Origin: an uncultured Caulobacter sp.
GTDB taxonomy: Bacteria > Pseudomonadota > Alphaproteobacteria > Caulobacterales > Caulobacteraceae
Length of the DNA: 64,000 bases
Assembly: GCF_947036865.1 (NCBI RefSeq)
Contig: NZ_CAMQSF010000012.1
Span: forward strand, 1-64,000
Direction of reading: 5' to 3'
Shown here: positions 1 to 8,269 of the stretch, piece by piece
Numbering within the stretch: position 1 is the stretch's first letter
Layout: the number at the start of each line of letters is the position of its first letter
Notes under the pieces: generated by a model
Told to the model about the DNA's origin: nothing
Databases searched by the model: none
Seen by the model: the letters and a program-made list of their open reading frames with translations, nothing else
Program-made: the position numbers and the translations under genes

Positions 1-1342
1 CGCCGCCCAGCGAAACGCCGCCGCCCGGGCCGCCGCCGACCGGCGCGCCGTCGCGCAGCGCCTTCAGCGCCTCCTCCGGTCCCGGCAGGTCGGCGGCGTA
101 GCACAGGCGGATCAGCGCCATCTCGGCCGCGGCCATGGCGTCGGGCGCGCGGCGCACCTCGTCATGGGCCTTCAGCAGCATCTGCCACAGCCGCGACAGC
201 GTGCCGGCCGAGGTGTGGGCGCCGATCGCCGCCAGCCGCGCGGCCTGCTCCTTGGGCAGCGAGAGGGCGTCCGGCCCCAGGGCCTTGGCCACGGCCGAGG
301 CGTGGCAATGATCGAGGATATCGAGCATCACCACCGCCGGATCGGCCCCGAAGCCCCACAGGGCGCGGAAGGCCTCCAGCGCGTCCTTGGTCTTGCCGGC
401 CATCACGTGTTCGAACAGGGCGATGGTCTGGCCGCGATCGGCCAGGCCCAGCATGTCGCGCACCACGGCCGCAGTGACCGTCTGGCCGCGCTCGGTCTGG
501 ACGATGGCCTGGTCCAGCAGCGAAAGGCCGTCGCGCACCGAGCCCTCGGCCGCGCGGGCGATCAGGGCCAGGGCGTCCAGCTCGATCCGCGCGCCTTCCT
601 TGGCGGCGATCTTGTCGAAGTGCTTGACCAGCACGTCCGGCTCGACCCGGCGCAGGTCGAAGCGCTGGCAGCGCGACAGGATCGTCACCGGGACCTTTCG
701 GATCTCGGTGGTGGCGAAGATGAACTTGGCGTGCGGCGGCGGCTCTTCCAGCGTCTTCAGCAGCGCGTTGAACGCCGCCGTCGACAGCATGTGCACTTCG
801 TCGATGATGTAGACCTTGTAGCGCGCCTCGACCGGGGCGTAGCGCACCCCGTCGAGCAGCTCGCGCATCTCGTCGACCTTGGTGCGGCTGGCGGCGTCCA
901 GCTCCAGCACGTCCATGTGCCGGCCCTCGATGATGGCGCGGCAGTGATAGCCCTCGGTGGTCAGGTCGACCGAGGGGCCCTTCACCGTGTCGGTCTCGTA
1001 GTTGAGCGCCCGGGCCAAGAGGCGCGCGGTCGTGGTCTTGCCGACGCCCCGCACGCCGGTGAGCATGAAGGCGTGGGCGATGCGGCCGGTCGAGAACGCA
1101 TTGGCCAAGGTGCGGACCATGGCCTCCTGGCCGATCAGGTCCTCGAAGGTGCGCGGCCGGTACTTGCGGGCCAGGACGGTGTAGGCGTCGCCGGTCTCCG
1201 CCGGGCTCTCGACGACCGGACGCGGCGTCGCGGCGGGGGCCGGCGCGTCGCCGAAGATGTCGGCGGTGTTCTCGTCCCGCTCGGCGGGCGCTTCGTCCCA
1301 CGGCGGCGCGGAATCAGGCGAGAGGTCGTCGTGGTCGGCCAT
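1..1342 (-). CDS. dnaX: DNA polymerase III subunit gamma/tau, N-terminal part (runs off left edge)
   Basis: Clamp-loader ATPase of the replicative polymerase. The frame is open from an ATG at 1342 to the window edge, so the ORF track (which needs a stop) misses it and lists shadow frames instead. My translation starts MADHDDL and, after an acidic, Pro-rich lead of about 50 residues, enters the AAA+ core ('YRPRTFEDLIGQ'). It then shows Walker A 'GVRGVGKTTTA', the 'DVLELDAASR' stretch, Walker B/DEVH 'YIIDEVHML', 'LLKTLEEPP' and the sensor/arginine-finger region 'ILSRCQRF'. About 447 residues are present; the C-terminal tau part lies outside. The acidic N-terminal extension is unusual next to E. 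coli but I believe common in alphaproteobacteria. Identification is firm. Confidence 0.95.
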   Translation of the reverse strand, partial: MADHDDLSPDSAPPWDEAPAERDENTADIFGDAPAPAATPRPVVESPAETGDAYTVLARKYRPRTFEDLIGQEAMVRTLANAFSTGRIAHAFMLTGVRGVGKTTTARLLARALNYETDTVKGPSVDLTTEGYHCRAIIEGRHMDVLELDAASRTKVDEMRELLDGVRYAPVEARYKVYIIDEVHMLSTAAFNALLKTLEEPPPHAKFIFATTEIRKVPVTILSRCQRFDLRRVEPDVLVKHFDKIAAKEGARIELDALALIARAAEGSVRDGLSLLDQAIVQTERGQTVTAAVVRDMLGLADRGQTIALFEHVMAGKTKDALEAFRALWGFGADPAVVMLDILDHCHASAVAKALGPDALSLPKEQAARLAAIGAHTSAGTLSRLWQMLLKAHDEVRRAPDAMAAAEMALIRLCYAADLPGPEEALKALRDGAPVGGGPGGGVSLGG

Positions 1343-1361
1343 GACTAGTCCGGTAACGCCG

Positions 1362-1458
1362 CCCTCGTCCTTCGACAAGCTCGGGATGAGGGCTACTGAC
1401 AGGAGGGGTGCGGCAGGTCGGTCCAAATCCTCGCCCCGAGCTTGTCGAAGGACGAGGG
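1362..1458. repeat. REP-like inverted repeat between dnaX and nudC
   Basis: Two 24-bp arms in inverted orientation, 'CCCTCGTCCTTCGACAAGC..' at 1362-1385 and its exact complement at 1435-1458, are separated by 49 bases. The arms contain the internal palindrome-like core TTCGACAAGCTCG. This is the type of dispersed intergenic repeat seen in many copies in caulobacters and sphingomonads (recalled, not searched). The remainder of the 340-bp gap 1343-1682 shows no convincing gene; it must hold the promoters of divergent dnaX and nudC. Confidence 0.7.
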
Positions 1459-1682
1459 TTTGGTCCAGCGGCCTTTGCGGCGGCCGTGGGGACAGTCAGC
1501 GATGCGCGAGGAAGGTGGAGACCGGACAGCGACCCAGAGGTGATCTCGTTGTGGCTGCTGCCTCTCGGCCCTGACCAGGTTGGCGAGGCTTCCGTCCGCG
1601 CCGATCTCCGAGGCCTATATCGCGACTTCGGACGAAGGATGCAAGGCTGACGAGTCACCGCGGTCGCGCTACAGAGTCGCGC

Positions 1683-2621
1683 ATGCCTCTGTCGACCATC
1701 ATCAACACCTTCGCCGGCAACCCGCTGGACCGCGCCAGCGAGCGTCGCGGCGACGCCGCCTGGATCGCCGAGAAGCTGGCCGATCCCGACTCCCTGGCCC
1801 TGGCCCTGTGGAACGGCAGGCCGCTGGTCGAGGACATCCTCGGCGAGGACGGCAAGCCCAAGGGGGTGCAGATCGCCTATCTGCGCGCCGACCTCGCCCA
1901 GGACCTGGCCGGCGGCGACGAGAAGCTGCTGTTCATGGGCCTGTGGAAGGAGATCGCCGTGTTCGCCGTCGATCTCGACGCGGCGAGCAACCCGGCCGAG
2001 GGACCGCTGCAGGGCCTCGGGCGGTTCGAGGAGCTGCGCGGCGCGGCGGCGACCATGCCGCCGGCCGACGCGGGGATCCTGGCCACCGCCAAGTCGATGT
2101 TCGAATGGCGTCGCCGCCACCGCTGGTGCAGCAACTGCGGCCAGAAGAGCGAGGTCGCCGACGGCGGCTGGAAGCGCGTCTGCCCGGCCTGCGAGGCCGA
2201 GCACTTCCCGCGCACCGACCCGGTGGTGATCATGCTGGCGACCCATGACGGCAAGTGCCTGCTGGGCCGCCAGGCCGCCTGGCCCAAGGGCATGTTCTCG
2301 GCCCTGGCCGGCTTCCTCGAACCGGGCGAAACCATCGAGGAGGCTTGCGCCCGCGAGCTGAAGGAAGAGGCCGGCCTGACCGCCACCGCCGTCCGCTACC
2401 ATTCCAGCCAGCCCTGGCCGTGGCCCTCGTCGCTGATGATGGGCCTGATGGCCGAGGTCGACAGCGCCGACGCCGCGCCGGACCAGACCGAGCTGGAGGA
2501 GGTGCGCTGGTTCAGCAAGGACGAGGCCGCCCGGCTGATCCGCGGCGAGCTCGAGGGCCTGTTCGCCCCGCCGCCGCTGGCCATCGCGCATCAGCTGATC
2601 AAGAGCTGGGCGGAGGACTGA
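1683..2621 (+). CDS. nudC: NAD(+)/NADH diphosphatase (decapping Nudix hydrolase)
   Basis: Hydrolyses NAD(H) to NMN(H) and AMP, and in the family also removes NAD caps from RNA 5' ends. The 312-residue protein has an N-terminal family domain, then a four-cysteine zinc ribbon 'CSNCG...CPAC' at about residues 149-170. The Nudix box runs from 'GFLEPGETIEEACARELKEEAGL' (about 210-232), and the NudC signature 'QPWPWPSS' follows at about 243-250. Length is typical. It is divergent from dnaX and convergent with amn, with only 7 bases between the two stops. The start at 1683 is the first ATG of the frame before the conserved domain. Confidence 0.95.
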   Translation: MPLSTIINTFAGNPLDRASERRGDAAWIAEKLADPDSLALALWNGRPLVEDILGEDGKPKGVQIAYLRADLAQDLAGGDEKLLFMGLWKEIAVFAVDLDAASNPAEGPLQGLGRFEELRGAAATMPPADAGILATAKSMFEWRRRHRWCSNCGQKSEVADGGWKRVCPACEAEHFPRTDPVVIMLATHDGKCLLGRQAAWPKGMFSALAGFLEPGETIEEACARELKEEAGLTATAVRYHSSQPWPWPSSLMMGLMAEVDSADAAPDQTELEEVRWFSKDEAARLIRGELEGLFAPPPLAIAHQLIKSWAED

Positions 2622-2628
2622 GCCGCCC

Positions 2629-4083
2629 TCACCTAAACGGCGGCTCGTCGAACGCCCGCAGCTTGCGCGAATGCAGGTTGGGACCCTCGGCGTGCAGCAG
2701 CTTGCAGGTCAGAATCCCGATCTGCAGGTGCTGGCTGATCGCCCGCTCGTAGAAGGCGTTGGCCTGGCCCGGCAGCTTGATCTCGCCGTGCAGCGGCTTG
2801 TCCGACACGCAGAGCAGCGTCCCGTACGGCACCCGGAAGCGGTAGCCCTGGGCCGAGATCGTCGCCGACTCCATGTCGATCGCCACCGCCCGGCTCTGGT
2901 TGAAGCGCAGGGCCGAGAGGCTGTGGCGCAGTTCCCAGTTGCGGTCGTCGGTGGTGACGACGGTGCCGGTGCGCAGGCGCTTCTTCAGCTGGTCGCCGCT
3001 ATCGCCGCTGATCGCCTTGGCCGCGTCGTAGAGGGCGCGCTGGACCTCGGCGATCGAGGGCACCGGCACTTCCGGCGGCAGCACGTCGTCCAGCACGTGG
3101 TCGTCGCGCAGATAGGCGTGGGCCAGCACATAGTCGCCGATCGTCTGGGTGTCGCGAAGCCCGCCGCAGTGGCCGATCATCAGCCAGGCTTGCGGGCGCA
3201 GCACCGCCAGGTGGTCGCAGATCGTCTTGGCGTTGGACGGGCCGACGCCGATATTGACCAGGGTCACGCCCGCGCCGCCCGGCGCCATCAGGTGATAGGC
3301 CGGCATCTGGTGCTTGCGCCAGGTCGACTCGGCCACCGCCAGTTCCGGATTGACCGTGTTGGCGGTGATGGTGAGGCCGCCCGAGCACGACAGGGCCGTG
3401 TAGGGGCTGTCGGGCGCCTTCAGCTGCTCGATGCCCCAGCGGACGAACTCGTCGACATAGCGGTGATAGTTGGTGAACAGGATGAACTGCTGCACGTCCT
3501 CGGCCGGCGCGCCGGTGTAGTGCTTGAGCCGGGCCAGCGAGAAATCGGTGCGCAGGCCGTCGAACAGCGACAGCGGCCGCGTCTCTTCCAGGGCCGGGTT
3601 CCAGACCCCGTCGGCGATCTCGTCGCCGATGAAGGCCAGGTCCGTGGTCGGGAAGAAGCGGGCGATGTCCTCGCTGCGAACGTCCGCCTGGTTCAGGTCG
3701 ATGGAGGCGTCCAGCACGTACGGATAGGGGATCTCCTGGCGCGAGCGCTCGACCTCGATCTCGACGTCGAAGTCGTCCATCAGCAGGCTGAGCTGCTCGA
3801 CCAGGTAGTCCTTGAACTGCGCGGGCTTGGTGACCGTCGTGGCGTAGACGCCGGGCCGGCTGACCCGCGCGTAGGACCGCGCCAGTTTCGGCGGCAGCGC
3901 CTCGGGATCATAGGTCAGGCGCAGCTCGGGATAGGCGAAGGTCCCATCGAACCGCGTTTGCGGGTCCGGGCGGGTTCCATTCTCGAGATAGGCGCGCAGG
4001 GCGGTCCGGAGCGCCTCGACGGCGCGTTCGTATTCGTCATTGAGCCGTTCGACGACGGCGATTGCTTTTTCTTGGTTTGACAT
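2629..4083 (-). CDS. amn: AMP nucleosidase
   Basis: Cleaves AMP to adenine and ribose 5-phosphate in purine turnover. The 484-residue length fits the family. The N-terminal AMP nucleosidase domain is followed by a nucleoside-phosphorylase-like core: 'GVTLVNIGVGPSNAKT' binds phosphate/ribose, 'WLMIGHCGGLR' follows, then 'IDMESATISAQGYRFRVPYGTLLCVSDKP'. The start at 4083 is the first ATG and leads into a helical N-terminus (MSNQEKAIAVVERLND). It is convergent with nudC. No operon partner is visible. Confidence 0.95.
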   Translation of the reverse strand: MSNQEKAIAVVERLNDEYERAVEALRTALRAYLENGTRPDPQTRFDGTFAYPELRLTYDPEALPPKLARSYARVSRPGVYATTVTKPAQFKDYLVEQLSLLMDDFDVEIEVERSRQEIPYPYVLDASIDLNQADVRSEDIARFFPTTDLAFIGDEIADGVWNPALEETRPLSLFDGLRTDFSLARLKHYTGAPAEDVQQFILFTNYHRYVDEFVRWGIEQLKAPDSPYTALSCSGGLTITANTVNPELAVAESTWRKHQMPAYHLMAPGGAGVTLVNIGVGPSNAKTICDHLAVLRPQAWLMIGHCGGLRDTQTIGDYVLAHAYLRDDHVLDDVLPPEVPVPSIAEVQRALYDAAKAISGDSGDQLKKRLRTGTVVTTDDRNWELRHSLSALRFNQSRAVAIDMESATISAQGYRFRVPYGTLLCVSDKPLHGEIKLPGQANAFYERAISQHLQIGILTCKLLHAEGPNLHSRKLRAFDEPPFR

Positions 4084-4364
4084 GGCGCCTTATAGCGGCG
4101 TTTCGCGACATTGGCGAGACACCGGTCGGCCAATCTGAGAATGATTTATTACTTATTCGCCGACCCCGCCGCGCCGCCACGACGACGCCATTCCGCGCCG
4201 GGGCGAGTCTTGGGCATGGACGAACCGCCGCTCGTCGGCCACAAGGACGGAAATGCTCAAGCCGGGGCGAATGGCGGAGACGGGACGATTATCCGTCGAT
4301 CATTCGGCCGGCCTTGACCCGAGACAAGCCGTCGACGCCGCCTATGCGGGCGCCAGGGGGACCG

Positions 4365-5612
4365 ATGAATAGACGTTTCGCTTTTCTGATCGTTCTGGCG
4401 ATGGTGCTGGGCGTCGCCGTGGGCTGGGGGTGCAACCAGTATCTCGACGCCGCCGGCGCCAAGAAGGCCGCCGAGCTGGCGTCGCTGCTGCCCTACGTCT
4501 TCCTGCGCCTGATCAAGATGATCATCGCGCCCCTGGTCTTCACCACCCTGGTCGCCGGCATCGCCCACATGGAGGACGCCGCCGCCGTCGGTCGCGTGGG
4601 CGTCAAGGCGCTGGGCTGGTTCATCGTCGCCTCGATCCTGTCGCTGCTGATCGGCATCGGCATGTTCCACCTGCTGGATCCCGCCCACGGCGTGGTGCTG
4701 AAGGAAGTGGCCGAGGCCGGGGCCCCGCCGTCGGCGGCGCAAGCCTTCACGATCAAGAGCTTCATCGACCACCTGATCCCGGCCTCGCTGTTCGAGGCCA
4801 TGGCCAAGAACGAGATCCTGCAGATCGTCGTCTTCTCGGTGTTCGTCGGCACGGCCGTCGCCACCCTGGACGACAAGGCGCCGGCCGTGCTGCAGGTGAC
4901 CGAGCAGGCCGCCTCGATCATGCTGAAGGTCACCGGCTTCGTGATGACCCTGGCGCCGCTGGCCATCTTCGGCGCCCTGGTCAACACCGTCGCCAAGGAA
5001 GGCCTGTCGATCCTGGGCGTCTATGCCCGCTTCATCGGGTCCTTCTACGCGGGCCTCGGCGTGCTGTGGCTGCTGCTGTTCCTGGCGGCGCTCGCGTTCC
5101 TGGGCGGCCGGGCGATCAAGCTGTTCGGCTTCATCCGCACCCCGGCCCTGCTGGCCTTCTCGACCGCCAGCTCCGAAGCGGCCTATCCGCGCCTGCTGGA
5201 CGGCCTGCCGACCCTGGGCGTGCGGCGCAAGATCGTCAGCTTCGTGCTGCCGCTGGGCTATTCGTTCAATCTCGACGGCTCGATGATGTACTGCACCTTC
5301 GCCACCCTGTTCATCACGGCGGTGCATGGCGTGCATCTGAGCCTGGAGCAGCAGGTGTCGATGCTGCTGCTGCTGATGGTCACCTCCAAGGGCATGGCCG
5401 GCGTGCCCCGCGCCTCGCTGGTGGTGATCATGGCCACCCTGACCTATTTCGGCCTGCCGGAAGCCTGGATCGCGCTGGTGCTCGGCGTCGATCACCTGTT
5501 GGACATGGGCCGCAGCGCCACCAACGTCGTCGGCAACAGCGTCGCCGCCGCCGTGGTCGCCAAGTGGGAGGGCGAGCTGGACCCCGTCCCGCCCGAGCCT
5601 GTCAAGGCCTAG
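4365..5612 (+). CDS. Dicarboxylate/amino acid:cation symporter (DAACS family)
   Basis: Inner-membrane transporter of the DctA/GltP family that takes up dicarboxylates or acidic amino acids with Na+ or H+. I chose ATG 4365 (MNRRFAF, 415 aa) over the track's 4062 start because a G-rich Shine-Dalgarno (AGGGGG) lies just upstream and the first hydrophobic helix begins at once. Family landmarks are the serine-rich hairpin 'AFSTASSEAAYPR' (about 265-277), 'GYSFNLDGSMMY' (about 300) matching the usual NMDG motif, and 'SATNVVGNS' near the C-terminus. Several hydrophobic segments span the chain. Substrate cannot be told from sequence alone. A strong terminator follows. The 280-bp gap before it (4084-4364) holds nothing I can name. 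Confidence 0.9.
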   Translation: MNRRFAFLIVLAMVLGVAVGWGCNQYLDAAGAKKAAELASLLPYVFLRLIKMIIAPLVFTTLVAGIAHMEDAAAVGRVGVKALGWFIVASILSLLIGIGMFHLLDPAHGVVLKEVAEAGAPPSAAQAFTIKSFIDHLIPASLFEAMAKNEILQIVVFSVFVGTAVATLDDKAPAVLQVTEQAASIMLKVTGFVMTLAPLAIFGALVNTVAKEGLSILGVYARFIGSFYAGLGVLWLLLFLAALAFLGGRAIKLFGFIRTPALLAFSTASSEAAYPRLLDGLPTLGVRRKIVSFVLPLGYSFNLDGSMMYCTFATLFITAVHGVHLSLEQQVSMLLLLMVTSKGMAGVPRASLVVIMATLTYFGLPEAWIALVLGVDHLLDMGRSATNVVGNSVAAAVVAKWEGELDPVPPEPVKA

Positions 5613-5636
5613 CCTCCCCTCCCGAAGCCTCGCGCG

Positions 5637-5677
5637 AACGGCCCGCTCCCCACCCCGGAGGCGGGCCGTTTTCATTT
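5637..5677 (+). terminator. Rho-independent terminator after the DAACS gene
   Basis: A perfect 10-bp stem (AACGGCCCGC / GCGGGCCGTT) with a 14-base loop is followed by TTCATTTG on the + strand, 25 bases after the stop codon. Confidence 0.85.
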
Positions 5678-5762
5678 GTTAGAAAGCGGTACAGTAAAAA
5701 CTTGACACCCTCGGGGAGAGGACCAATCTCCTTGGGCGAGGGACTTTTAGGACGACCATGCC

Positions 5763-6179
5763 ATGAACAAGATCACGCACGCGGCCCGCGCCGCCCTGCT
5801 CGGTCTCGTCGTGGCGGGACTGGGCGCTTCCGCCGCCTCGGCGCAGGGCCCGGCTCCCGTCAAGCCGAAGCCGCAACGCCAATGCTTCTACCTGTCCGAC
5901 TGGCAGGGCTGGAGCGCGCCGAACAAGGACACGCTGTACATGAAGGTCCGAGGCCGCGACGTCTATCGCGTCGACCTCGCCTACGGCACCAGCCAGCTGA
6001 CCTGGCCGGGCTCGCATCTGGTGTCGATCGTCCGGGGCTCGGACAGCATCTGCCACCCGCTGGATCTGGATTTGCGGGTGTCGGACGACATGGGTTTCGC
6101 CGTGCCGATCCGCGCCAAGACCATCACCAAGCTGACGCCGGAAGAGATCCAGGCGATCCCCAGGAAGTATCGCCCCTAA
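5763..6179 (+). CDS. Exported DUF6491-type protein
   Basis: Small secreted/periplasmic protein of 138 residues and unknown function. A clear signal peptide (MNKITHAARAALLGLVVAGLGASAASAQG, cleavage likely after SAQ or ASA) precedes a mature part with 'RQCFYLSDWQGWSAPN' and a second Cys in 'SICHPLDLDLRVSD', possibly a disulfide pair. The pattern (Cys-Phe, then a 'LYMKV..RDVYRVDLA' strand) fits the DUF6491 family common in Caulobacterales and sphingomonads, recalled rather than searched. It stands alone after a terminator; the next gene is convergent. Confidence 0.7.
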   Translation: MNKITHAARAALLGLVVAGLGASAASAQGPAPVKPKPQRQCFYLSDWQGWSAPNKDTLYMKVRGRDVYRVDLAYGTSQLTWPGSHLVSIVRGSDSICHPLDLDLRVSDDMGFAVPIRAKTITKLTPEEIQAIPRKYRP

Positions 6180-6216
6180 GCCCTATCGACCCGAAGGCGA
6201 GGGCGGTTCGCCGCCC

Positions 6217-6690
6217 TCACACGGGCAGGGCCGTGGTGTACTTCACCAGGTTCAGCGCGAAGTGCGACGAGGCGTTGGCCACCGAGGGGTGGCTGAGCAG
6301 CTGGCCCATCAGATAGGTGTTGTAGTCGGCGACGTCGGCGACGACGATCCGAAGCAGATAGTCCCAATCCCCCGACATCGAAAAGCACTCGACGATCTCG
6401 GGCTGGGTGCGGACGAACGTCTCGAAGGCGTCGCGCGCGGCCTTCGAGTGGCTGCCCATCCGCACGTTGCAGAGCACGTTCACGCCGCGGCCGACGCGCA
6501 CCGGATTGACCAGCCGCACGGTCTTTTCCAGCAGGCCCGCGGTCTCCATCGCCTTGACGCGGCGCCAGCACGAGGCGCTCGAGGCGCCGACGCGTTCGGC
6601 GAGGTCGGCGTGGCTGATCGTGGCGTCGTCCTGCAGGAGGGCGAGAATGCGACGCGAGACGGCGTCGAGTTCGAGCTCCTGTTTCATCAT
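6217..6690 (-). CDS. Lrp/AsnC-family transcriptional regulator
   Basis: DNA-binding regulator responding to amino acids. Its 157 residues hold an N-terminal winged HTH ('LDAVSRRILALLQDDATISHADLAERVGASSASCWRRVKAME', about 8-50) and a C-terminal RAM ligand/oligomer domain ('VECFSMSGDWDYLLRIVVADVADYNTYL', about 98-126). It is divergent from phhA with a 92-bp shared intergenic region, the standard arrangement for control of phenylalanine catabolism. That it regulates phhA, possibly with Phe or Tyr as effector, is inferred from position. Confidence 0.9.
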   Translation of the reverse strand: MMKQELELDAVSRRILALLQDDATISHADLAERVGASSASCWRRVKAMETAGLLEKTVRLVNPVRVGRGVNVLCNVRMGSHSKAARDAFETFVRTQPEIVECFSMSGDWDYLLRIVVADVADYNTYLMGQLLSHPSVANASSHFALNLVKYTTALPV

Positions 6691-6782
6691 TTGGCCGTAC
6701 CCTGGGATCGAACTTCACGGATGGACCATTAAGCCCTAGATTTTGAAAAGCCATCGCTGGATAGGCGTGCGAACGTTTCAGC

Positions 6783-7625
6783 ATGAAAAACCCCGCCCTC
6801 ACGCGTCCCGCCGGCACGGCGGCGGATTGGACCGTCCCGCAGAATTGGAGCGCCTACACGCCGGAAGACCACGCGATGTGGGACCGGCTCTTCGCGCGCC
6901 AGGCGGACATGCTGAGGGGCCGAGTCACGCCGAGTTTCCTCGAGGGCCTGGACGTTCTGCGCATGTCGAAGCCGGGGATTCCAGACTTCGAGGAACTCTC
7001 CGAGCGCCTCCACAAGCGCACGGGCTGGCGCGTGGTGGCGGTTCCGGGCCTGGTTCCCGACGACGTCTTCTTCGATCACCTGGCCAATCGACGGTTCGTC
7101 GCCGGCAATTTCATCCGCAAGCCCGACCAGATCGACTACCTGCAGGAGCCGGACATCTTCCATGACGTCTTCGGCCACGTGCCGTTGCTCGCCGATCCGG
7201 TCTTCGCCGACTACATGCAGGCCTATGGCCAAGGCGGCCTGCGGTCGTTGAACTTCGGCGCCCTGCATAAGCTGGCCCGTCTCTACTGGTACACGGTCGA
7301 ATTCGGCCTGATCCGCGAGAACGGCGACCTGCGCCTCTACGGCGCCGGCATCGTGTCGAGCTACGGCGAGTCGACCTTCGCCCTCGAGGATCCCGGCCCG
7401 CATCGCATCGGCTTCGATCTGAAGCGGGTCATGCGCACCCACTATCGGATCGACACCTACCAACAGACCTATTTCGTGATCGACAGCTTCGAGGATCTGC
7501 TGCGCCAGACCCTGGAGACCGACTTCGCGCCGCTCTACGCCGCGCTCGAAGCCGAGCCCGACCTCGCCGCCGACGCCATCCTGCCCGACGACGTGGTCCT
7601 GACGCGCGGAACGGGGCGGCCGTGA
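6783..7625 (+). CDS. phhA: Phenylalanine 4-monooxygenase
   Basis: Pterin-dependent non-haem iron enzyme converting L-Phe to L-Tyr. The 280 residues match the bacterial single-domain form without an ACT regulatory domain. The iron site is visible as 'EPDIFHDVFGHVPLL' (two His ligands, about residues 127-132) with the Glu ligand in 'YWYTVEFGL' (about 174). 'GAGIVSSYGES' and 'YRIDTYQQTYFVIDSFEDL' are further family blocks. It is divergent from the Lrp-type regulator and followed by a terminator at 7762. Confidence 0.95.
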   Translation: MKNPALTRPAGTAADWTVPQNWSAYTPEDHAMWDRLFARQADMLRGRVTPSFLEGLDVLRMSKPGIPDFEELSERLHKRTGWRVVAVPGLVPDDVFFDHLANRRFVAGNFIRKPDQIDYLQEPDIFHDVFGHVPLLADPVFADYMQAYGQGGLRSLNFGALHKLARLYWYTVEFGLIRENGDLRLYGAGIVSSYGESTFALEDPGPHRIGFDLKRVMRTHYRIDTYQQTYFVIDSFEDLLRQTLETDFAPLYAALEAEPDLAADAILPDDVVLTRGTGRP

Positions 7626-7761
7626 GGATCGAGCGCTGCCGCCAAGCGGCGCGGCGTGAAGGGTCAAGCGCCACAGGCCGCCGCTGATCCGAAGCGGCGC
7701 CACGCCATGGCGGGGCGGTGCGTGGACGCCGTTGATAATTCCGCCAGCGCGACAAGCCAGG

Positions 7762-7784
7762 GGCGCCCGGACGGGCGCCTTTTT
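7762..7784 (+). terminator. Rho-independent terminator downstream of phhA
   Basis: GGCGCCC-GGAC-GGGCGCC forms a perfect 7-bp stem with a 4-base loop, followed by TTTTT. It lies 137 bp after the phhA stop. The 385-bp stretch 7626-8009 holds no gene I can support; it also contains the short repeat at 7888. Confidence 0.8.
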
Positions 7785-7887
7785 GATGAGGACGAGACGG
7801 CCTTTGTTCCGGAGCGGTTCCGCAAGCCCGCGCGCGACCAAGCGCTAAACCAGCGCCGCACCTAATGATTGTTTTCGTTAGAAGAAA

Positions 7888-7912
7888 TGTTGGACGCCGG
7901 AATTAGCTGGAC
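7888..7912 (+). repeat. Left copy of a short repeat recurring near 16.0-16.15 kb
   Basis: TGTTGGACGCCGGAATTAGCTGGAC here. The first 18 bases recur with one mismatch at 16017-16034, and the last 16 (CCGGAATTAGCTGGAC) recur exactly at 16133-16148. The shared ends bracket the 8-kb accessory block and may be remnants of an insertion sequence or a recombined boundary. Confidence 0.55.
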
Positions 7913-8009
7913 TGGCCCGCGATAGACGCGGGTCTCATCCGTTGCCCATGAGAGCACTCGGCTCTCCCGCCGCAACATTCGGGTCGTCTCGCTCGCGGCG
8001 GCAAATTAG

Positions 8010-8231
8010 ATCCGGGTCCGTTCAGACGGAGCCCTCGGAACGACCACGCCGAGCGGCGGGGAGGGAAATGACGAGGCCATGGCCTTCATTTCCCGCCTGC
8101 ATCCGATGAAGCGGATGGCGACGGCCAACGAGATCGCCGGTGTCGCCGGCTTTCTGTTGTCGGATCGCGCGAGCTTCATTACCGGGACGGCGATGCTGGC
8201 CGATGGCGGTATCTCCGTTCGCTTGACCTAG
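8010..8231 (+). pseudogene. C-terminal remnant of a short-chain dehydrogenase/reductase
   Basis: Absent from the ORF track. Frame +, open from just after an in-frame stop at 8007, reads '..HPMKRMATANEIAGVAGFLLSD' and then 'SFITGTAMLADGGISVRLT' to a TAG at 8229-8231. This is the characteristic SDR C-terminus (family pattern P-x-x-R-x-A-x-P-x-E-I-A ... T-G-x-x-x-x-V/A-D-G-G). No SDR N-terminus, cofactor motif or catalytic Tyr-x-x-x-Lys precedes it, so it is a decayed 3' fragment. The first in-frame ATG is 8079. Confidence 0.7.
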
Positions 8232-8269
8232 GGGTCTGATGGGAAGCGTTGCGACAGGTCGAGCCGAGT

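Noticed and set aside
162-1301. 379-aa - strand and 394-aa + strand ORFs over dnaX
   Set aside because: Both are out of frame with the open dnaX frame, which carries the Walker A, Walker B and other family motifs.
2671-4080. 469-aa + strand ORF antisense to amn
   Set aside because: It is an Arg/Gly/Val-rich shadow with no domain; amn on the other strand has all family motifs.
4257-5675. 472-aa - strand ORF antisense to the transporter
   Set aside because: Composition (His/Gln/Gly-rich) is typical of antisense shadows in high-GC DNA; no motifs.
7656-7865. Two 65-69-codon ORFs after phhA
   Set aside because: Both run through the phhA terminator hairpin and have no ribosome site or recognisable sequence.
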